Source of the DNA: Ensifer adhaerens
Lineage (GTDB): Bacteria > Pseudomonadota > Alphaproteobacteria > Rhizobiales > Rhizobiaceae
DNA length: 64,000 bases
Direction: 5' to 3'
Assembly (NCBI RefSeq): GCF_020035535.1
Contig: NZ_CP083349.1
Coordinates: 682,001-746,000 of the forward strand
Below, piece after piece: positions 59,509 through 64,000 of this stretch. The translations under genes and the position numbers were made by a program. Within the stretch, counting starts at the first letter, position 1. Every line of letters begins with the position of its first letter. The notes beneath the pieces were generated by a model that worked only from the letters and a program-made list of their open reading frames with translations, made no database searches and was not told where the DNA came from.

Positions 59509-61101
59509 TCAGGCGATCTCGCGGCGGATTACCGCTGGCCCGGCGCCGCGCTGGCGCTTGCTGTTGTTATAAAAGGCGATGAACTCGGCGGCCGGCAGCG
59601 CCTTGGAAAAAAGCCAGCCCTGGCCGTATTGCACGCCGCGCTCGATCAGATAGTCGGCCTGTTCCTGTCGTTCGATACCCTCGGCGACGATGTGGAGATC
59701 GAGCGATTTGGCGATGTCGATGATGTGCGGCGTGATCGAGCTGGTGGCGGAGTCCGTGCCGATCGTGTCGATGAAGGACTTGTCGATCTTCAGCGCATCG
59801 AGCGGCAGTTCCTGCAGATATTGCAGGCTCGAGTAGCCGGTGCCGAAGTCGTCGATCGCTACCGAGTGTCCGCGCCGGCGAGCCTCCTCGATCGTCGCGC
59901 GGGCCGATTTCACGTCCATGAAGCCGCGCTCGGTCGCTTCGAGCCAGATCTGCTGGGGCAGTATGCCGGTGCTTTTCAGTGCCGTGTCCATCATCGGCAG
60001 GATGCGCCCCGATTTGATGTCATCGGCGGCGAGATTGACGGCGATGTGCAACGAGCGGTCCGCAAGAAGGACGGTCCTGAGCTCCGCGATCATGGCGTAG
60101 ATGACTTGGTCGGTGATTTCTTCAATCAGACCGTTCTCCTCCGCCAGCGGGATGAACAGGTCGGGGCGGACCATCTGCCCATCGGGACGCCGCCAGCGCA
60201 CAAGCGCTTCCGCGCCGACGCAGATGCCGGATTTCAACTCGATAAGCGGCTGATAGTGGACGACGAATTCGCGCCGCTGCACGGCGATCGAAAGTTCGCC
60301 AAGCGGCGAAAGCCGGCGCCGCGACAGCCAGACGACGAGACCGACCATCAGCGCTGCGACCAGCGCGCCGGCCGGGAGCAGCAGCAGTCGTTCCCGGTCC
60401 ATGTCGTTGAGGATGGCGATACTGGGGGCACTCGCAACCGCAATCCAGTTCGATCCCCTGGAGGTTGCAAACAGATCCTCCGCGTCCTTGCCCGTCTTCG
60501 GAAGGTCGGCGAGCCGCGCCGTGAGCGACGCATGCGGCTCGTTCAGCGTGCTGACGACGATGCCGGTCCTGGTGGCAACGGCAATTCGTGTGCCGGGCTC
60601 GGCGATAACGTCGACGAAGCGGACCGGATTCGTCAGCGCAGTGTAGGATCGGTCACGGAACGCCGTCATGGCGATGCCGGTGCTGATCGTCGGATAGGTC
60701 CGCGCGATCACTTCGATGCCGTTGTTGGTGGTAAAGTCGGCCGGCGGTGAGCGGACGAGATGACGAGGCGGGGCGCCCCAGGAGGTACATCTCAACAGTC
60801 CGTTCTCGAAGTAACCAATATCTTCGATGGCAGCCGTATTGACGACCAGGGAGCGCATGGCAGAGACATGTGCTTCCGCGCATGCCGGCATGCCGAACCG
60901 ATTGGCCGTTTTCAGCGCGCGTGTGGCCTCCTTCAGCGCCGAATCGGCCCGCATGACTGCGGAATCGGCAAGACGGGCCAGTTGCGCCTGCTCGCTGCGC
61001 ACCGCGATCGACCAGGAAAGATAATAGGCAGCCAGCATCGGCAGGATCGCGCCGAGTGCAGCCAGGATACCGGCGATGACGACTATGCGAGATCGTTCCA
61101 A
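59509..61101 (-). CDS. CSS-motif EAL c-di-GMP phosphodiesterase
   Basis: 530 aa. TM1 at 6-29, periplasmic domain about 31-238 with conserved Cys74 and the CSS-like motif LRCTSWG (Cys105), TM2 about 240-260, EAL 275-520. AEALVRW, NLAADD, ATERGF, DDFGTGYSSLQYL and KIDKSF keep the catalytic metal ligands, so hydrolysis of c-di-GMP is likely. In CSS-EAL proteins the two periplasmic cysteines form a DsbA-made disulfide that controls activity or proteolysis. Monocistronic. Confidence 0.93.
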   Translation of the reverse strand: MERSRIVVIAGILAALGAILPMLAAYYLSWSIAVRSEQAQLARLADSAVMRADSALKEATRALKTANRFGMPACAEAHVSAMRSLVVNTAAIEDIGYFENGLLRCTSWGAPPRHLVRSPPADFTTNNGIEVIARTYPTISTGIAMTAFRDRSYTALTNPVRFVDVIAEPGTRIAVATRTGIVVSTLNEPHASLTARLADLPKTGKDAEDLFATSRGSNWIAVASAPSIAILNDMDRERLLLLPAGALVAALMVGLVVWLSRRRLSPLGELSIAVQRREFVVHYQPLIELKSGICVGAEALVRWRRPDGQMVRPDLFIPLAEENGLIEEITDQVIYAMIAELRTVLLADRSLHIAVNLAADDIKSGRILPMMDTALKSTGILPQQIWLEATERGFMDVKSARATIEEARRRGHSVAIDDFGTGYSSLQYLQELPLDALKIDKSFIDTIGTDSATSSITPHIIDIAKSLDLHIVAEGIERQEQADYLIERGVQYGQGWLFSKALPAAEFIAFYNNSKRQRGAGPAVIRREIA

Positions 61102-61562
61102 GCAGGCCTCGCCCGTGATCGTTGTGGTCTTCAGTGCATGCTGCCTGCGCCAGAAAGACGGTCGATGAACCGGAGCCCGGCGGCGCGCAAATATCGTCGA
61201 AGGTAGGCGTTACGAGCAGTCGCTGGTGTCGCGGGATAAGGTGATCCGGGCTTCGCATTATTTTGAATTGAAGAAGCCTTTACCTACAACTACCACGTCT
61301 TATTGTCCCAATTCTAGGACGTTCGATCCTGCTGCGACGGCAACTGAATATTTTGCTAACAGCGCTTTAATTGTCGTCGGTCGACGCCGCATGAAATGAA
61401 CGAATCTGATAGTGCATGGACTGTTGCTTGCGTTCTGTCGCGGCGACTTATCGGCACATAACGTCGATTTTATCTGGATAAGGCTTGAGGCGCCATAGCC
61501 CTTCTTTTATGTCGGGTGTTCGATTGATTGTACGGTGAAATATAAAGGAGCAGGCCTGGACG
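61102..61562. other. 461-bp promoter region upstream of the mrp operon
   Basis: AT-richer than neighbours, no ORF. AAAGGAG lies 16 nt upstream of the mrpA ATG, an unusually long spacing. A TATAAA-like -10 element may be the ATATAAA at 61540. I see no recognisable RNA or dyad. Confidence 0.5.
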
Positions 61563-63923
61563 ATGGATGTTGCGGCCCTCACATTTCTGGCTCTCGCACT
61601 CCCTTTCGTCGGGGCATTGGTCGCGCCGCTGCTCACGCGCCTCCTCGGCCATAACGCGGCCTGGGTGCTCGCACTCTTTCCAGCCGCCATTGTCCTGCAT
61701 TTCACCCGCTTCTGGCCGGAAGTGGCCAAAGGCGAGGTGGTCACCGGCGGTTATGCCTGGATCCCGTCGTTCAATGTCAGCTTTTCCTGGCTGATCGACG
61801 GTCTGTCGTTGACCTTCGTCCTGTTGATCGCCGGTATCGGCATGCTGATCGTGCTCTATTCCGGCGGCTACCTGAAAGGCCATCCGCAGCAGGGGCGGTT
61901 CTTCTCGTTCATCCTGATGTTCATGGGGGCGATGCTCGGAGTTGTCGTCTCCGACAGCTTCCTGATGCTGTTCGTCTTCTGGGAACTGACCTCGATTACC
62001 TCGTCCCTGCTGATCGGCTTCGACCATTCGCGCGAAGCGGCAAGGCGCGCAGCCCTTCAGGCACTGGTCGTGACAGGAGGAGGGGGGCTGTTCCTGCTCG
62101 CCGGTCTGCTGATCATCTGGAACGTCAGCGGTGTCACCCAGCTTTCGCTGCTCGCGGCCTTTGGCGCAGAGATGCGCGAGAGCCCGTTCTATCTGGCCGC
62201 GCTCCTGCTTGTCCTCGGTGGCGCCTTCACCAAGTCGGCGCAGTTCCCCTTCCACTTCTGGCTGCCGAACGCGATGGAAGCGCCGACGCCCGTTTCGGCC
62301 TACCTGCATTCGGCGACGATGGTGAAGGCCGGCGTCTATCTGTTGATGCGGCTCAATCCCGTGCTCGGCGGCACGCCCGAATGGCAGATCCTTCTGCCGC
62401 TCTTCGGTGGCGCCACGCTCGTCATAGGTGCTGCTCTTGCCTGCCGCCAGAGCGACCTGAAGCTGATGCTCGCCTATACGACCATGGCCTCGCTCGGCCT
62501 GTTGATCATGCTGACCGGCCTCGGCGTTCCGCATGCGATTGAAGCGGGGGTGCTCTATCTGGTGGCGCATTCTCTGTTCAAGGGCGCCCTTTTCATGGTC
62601 GCCGGCATCATTGATCATGAGACAGGCACGCGCGACGTGACCAGACTTGGGGGCTTGCGCTCCGCCATGCCGCTTACTTTCGTCATTGCGCTTGCAGCCG
62701 CATTTTCGATGGGCGGGCTTTTCCCTTTCTTCGGCTTCATCGCCAAGGAGGAAATCTACTATGCGCTCTCGGGCTTCGACCGCCGCTCCATGGTCTTTGC
62801 GGCAATCGCGATCCTTGGCAATGCGTTGATGTTTGCGGTGGCATTTGCCGTTGCCCTGAAGCCCTTCATCGGTGCGAAGGTCGAGACGCCGAAAGCGCCG
62901 CACGAGGCTCCCTTGCTGCTCTGGCTCGGGCCGGCGCTGCTTGCCGCCATGGGGCTTTCCGCCGCCCTGCTTTCGGGGCTGACCCACGAACTCGTCTCGA
63001 CGCCGATGGCATCGGCGATATCAGGCGAACCGCGGACGGTCACGATATCCGTCGTTCCGCATGTCGGGGTGCCCCTGGCCATGTCGATCGCGACCGTGTT
63101 GATCGGCATCGTTTTCTACCTGAAGCTCGATCGCCTGCGGGCCTTCATGGCGACGATCCTTGCCGATATCGGCTGGGGGCCGGATCGCGGCTTTGACCAG
63201 TTCATCCGCGGGCTCGTTCGTTTCTCCGTCGCGCTGACGCGCCGGCTGCAGTCCGGCCGCCTCGACGTCTACATGACCGCGACCTTCATCCTCGTCGCCT
63301 TCGTGCTGCTGGTCGTGCCGCTATCCTATGGCGAACTGCCGCGCGCGCCGTTCTTCGCGCCCGACGTGCCGCTGCACGAGCTTGCGATCATGGCAATTGC
63401 CGTCATCGGTCTCGTTGCCGTCGTTCTCGCGCCCGACCGGCTGACGGCAATCGTCTCGCTCGGTATCCAGGGCTTTGCCGTTGCCGTCATCTTCCTGCTC
63501 TACGGCGCGCCGGACCTTGCCTTCACCCAATTCATGATCGAGACGCTGTCAGTCGTCGTTCTGGCGCTGGTGATGACGCGGCTCAGGCTTTCGCCCTCCG
63601 ACCACCGACCCTTCGCCCAGAAGGTTCCGGATTTCGCCATCGCACTTGCCTGCGGCCTCGGTTTCGGCCTGATGCTGCTGAAGGCGACGGGGGTTCCCTT
63701 TGACGTCACGCTGACGGAATTCTTCAATCTCTATTCGAAATCGATCGCGCATGGCGCAAATGTGGTGAATGTCATCATCGTCGATTTCCGTGGCACGGAC
63801 ACGCTGGGTGAAATCGCCGTGGTGATGGTCACCGGCCTCGCGATCCTCTCGCTCGTTCGCCTGCGGGCCGGTTCGCTCCGCCGTATCGCCGACAACGATC
63901 CGGATGCGGAGGATCGTGCATGA
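61563..63923 (+). CDS. mrpA: Mrp-type Na+/H+ antiporter subunit A
   Basis: 786 aa, about 20 TM helices. GFDHSREAARRAALQALVVTG, FPFHFWLPNAMEAPTPVSAYLHSATMVKAGVYLL and LVAHSLFKGALFMVAGIIDHETGTRD are the NuoL/MrpA-type channel motifs with proton-conducting Lys/His; the C-terminal third (FAVAVIFLLYGAPDLAFTQFMIETLS, TDTLGEIAVVMVTGLA) corresponds to the fused MrpB-like extension. Inner-membrane cation/proton exchange for pH and salt tolerance (pha/mrp systems in rhizobia). Its stop overlaps mrpB. Confidence 0.95.
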   Translation: MDVAALTFLALALPFVGALVAPLLTRLLGHNAAWVLALFPAAIVLHFTRFWPEVAKGEVVTGGYAWIPSFNVSFSWLIDGLSLTFVLLIAGIGMLIVLYSGGYLKGHPQQGRFFSFILMFMGAMLGVVVSDSFLMLFVFWELTSITSSLLIGFDHSREAARRAALQALVVTGGGGLFLLAGLLIIWNVSGVTQLSLLAAFGAEMRESPFYLAALLLVLGGAFTKSAQFPFHFWLPNAMEAPTPVSAYLHSATMVKAGVYLLMRLNPVLGGTPEWQILLPLFGGATLVIGAALACRQSDLKLMLAYTTMASLGLLIMLTGLGVPHAIEAGVLYLVAHSLFKGALFMVAGIIDHETGTRDVTRLGGLRSAMPLTFVIALAAAFSMGGLFPFFGFIAKEEIYYALSGFDRRSMVFAAIAILGNALMFAVAFAVALKPFIGAKVETPKAPHEAPLLLWLGPALLAAMGLSAALLSGLTHELVSTPMASAISGEPRTVTISVVPHVGVPLAMSIATVLIGIVFYLKLDRLRAFMATILADIGWGPDRGFDQFIRGLVRFSVALTRRLQSGRLDVYMTATFILVAFVLLVVPLSYGELPRAPFFAPDVPLHELAIMAIAVIGLVAVVLAPDRLTAIVSLGIQGFAVAVIFLLYGAPDLAFTQFMIETLSVVVLALVMTRLRLSPSDHRPFAQKVPDFAIALACGLGFGLMLLKATGVPFDVTLTEFFNLYSKSIAHGANVVNVIIVDFRGTDTLGEIAVVMVTGLAILSLVRLRAGSLRRIADNDPDAEDRA

Positions 63924-64000
63924 GATCGGTGATCTTCCGGGCCGTCGCGCCGTTTCTGACCAGCCTGATGGTGCTGTTTTCGATCTTCGTGCTGCTGCGC
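63920..64000 (+). CDS. mrpB: Mrp antiporter subunit B, truncated by window edge
   Basis: ATG 63920 overlaps the mrpA stop (ATGA), and 27 codons are visible (MRSVIFRAVAPFLTSLMVLF...), one hydrophobic helix. Position and content fit MrpB; the family is small and the remainder lies outside the window. Confidence 0.8.
   Translation, partial: MRSVIFRAVAPFLTSLMVLFSIFVLLR

Noticed and set aside
61470..62987. 505-codon minus-strand open frame opposite mrpA
   Set aside because: Antisense of a membrane protein gene; Gln/Glu/Gly/Arg-rich and without motifs.
1..64000. tRNA, rRNA, insertion sequence, integrase, CRISPR array or prophage genes
   Set aside because: No cloverleaf, conserved rRNA stretch, transposase motif or regular repeat array was found on either strand.

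Overview
The window is high-GC DNA, densely and mixed-strand coded, with alphaproteobacterial signatures throughout: a two-cysteine OhrR next to Ohr, a perfect FNR/FixK anaerobox, an alphaproteobacterial-type Zur box, an Mrp-type antiporter, and several GST, LysR, HxlR and MFS families typical of Rhizobiaceae. Protein sequences and gene style fit a Sinorhizobium/Ensifer-like chromosome or large replicon (inference from family resemblance, not a database match). I see no rRNA, tRNA, insertion sequence, prophage or CRISPR array. It reads as ordinary but accessory-rich chromosome made of small detoxification, transport and regulator modules.

Layout. 1-5.1 kb: a truncated DUF4198 periplasmic protein behind a Zur-box-like site, a GST, a bestrophin-like channel, a RibD-like reductase, a YjbR protein, a small DUF1127-like gene divergent from a GcvA-like LysR, and a second GST. 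5.2-10.6 kb: a DUF2946-like/PepSY membrane pair, a PAS-GAF-GGDEF-EAL c-di-GMP protein and a Tat lipoprotein L,D-transpeptidase. 10.6-14.4 kb: ohrR/ohr with operator, a PhnA-like protein, a HerA-like ATPase and a glycine-rich protein. 14.4-26.4 kb: LysR/WrbA/MFS and LysR/MFS modules, an aldo-keto reductase, a methyltransferase, HAD, phosphatase, YoaK, alcohol dehydrogenase and GNAT. 26.5-31.7 kb: branched-chain aminotransferase, a TetR/membrane protein pair with twin operators, SodB, and a YafY regulator facing a LysE exporter. 31.7-35.7 kb: two c-type cytochromes, an iodotyrosine-deiodinase-like nitroreductase, a DJ-1/PfpI protein, and a GNAT gene behind an apparent ribosome-mediated attenuator. 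35.6-44.1 kb: MerR, hydrolase, membrane glucose dehydrogenase, SelO, homocysteine methyltransferase and TetR. 44.2-55.8 kb: DUF1697, oligopeptidase B, an HxlR-controlled GST/NTF2-like/tautomerase operon, LysR, DUF2798, a methyltransferase, a large inverse-autotransporter-like protein, HxlR/NmrA and a VOC dioxygenase. 55.8-64 kb: universal stress protein and DksA-like gene behind a FixK-type box, GNAT, hemolysin III, MsrB, a CSS-EAL phosphodiesterase, and the start of an mrp antiporter operon.

How the genes work together. The common theme is one-regulator, one-effector modules that sense electrophiles, peroxides, quinones or metals (OhrR, two HxlR, WrbA-LysR, MerR, TetR, Zur box), with redox repair (MsrB, SodB, Ohr, SelO) scattered among them. 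Many regulators sit divergently from, or directly upstream of, their likely target, with readable dyads between them.

The observations I would follow up first are the predicted leaderless leader peptide plus mutually exclusive hairpins in front of the GNAT gene (35,423-35,601, minus strand), the intimin/invasin-type barrel joined to a beta-helix passenger (51,198-53,357), the perfect TTGAT-N4-ATCAA box upstream of the Usp/DksA-like pair (56,028), the bacterial iodotyrosine-deiodinase homologue (33,552), and the two identical 17-bp TetR operators (28,037 and 28,834).
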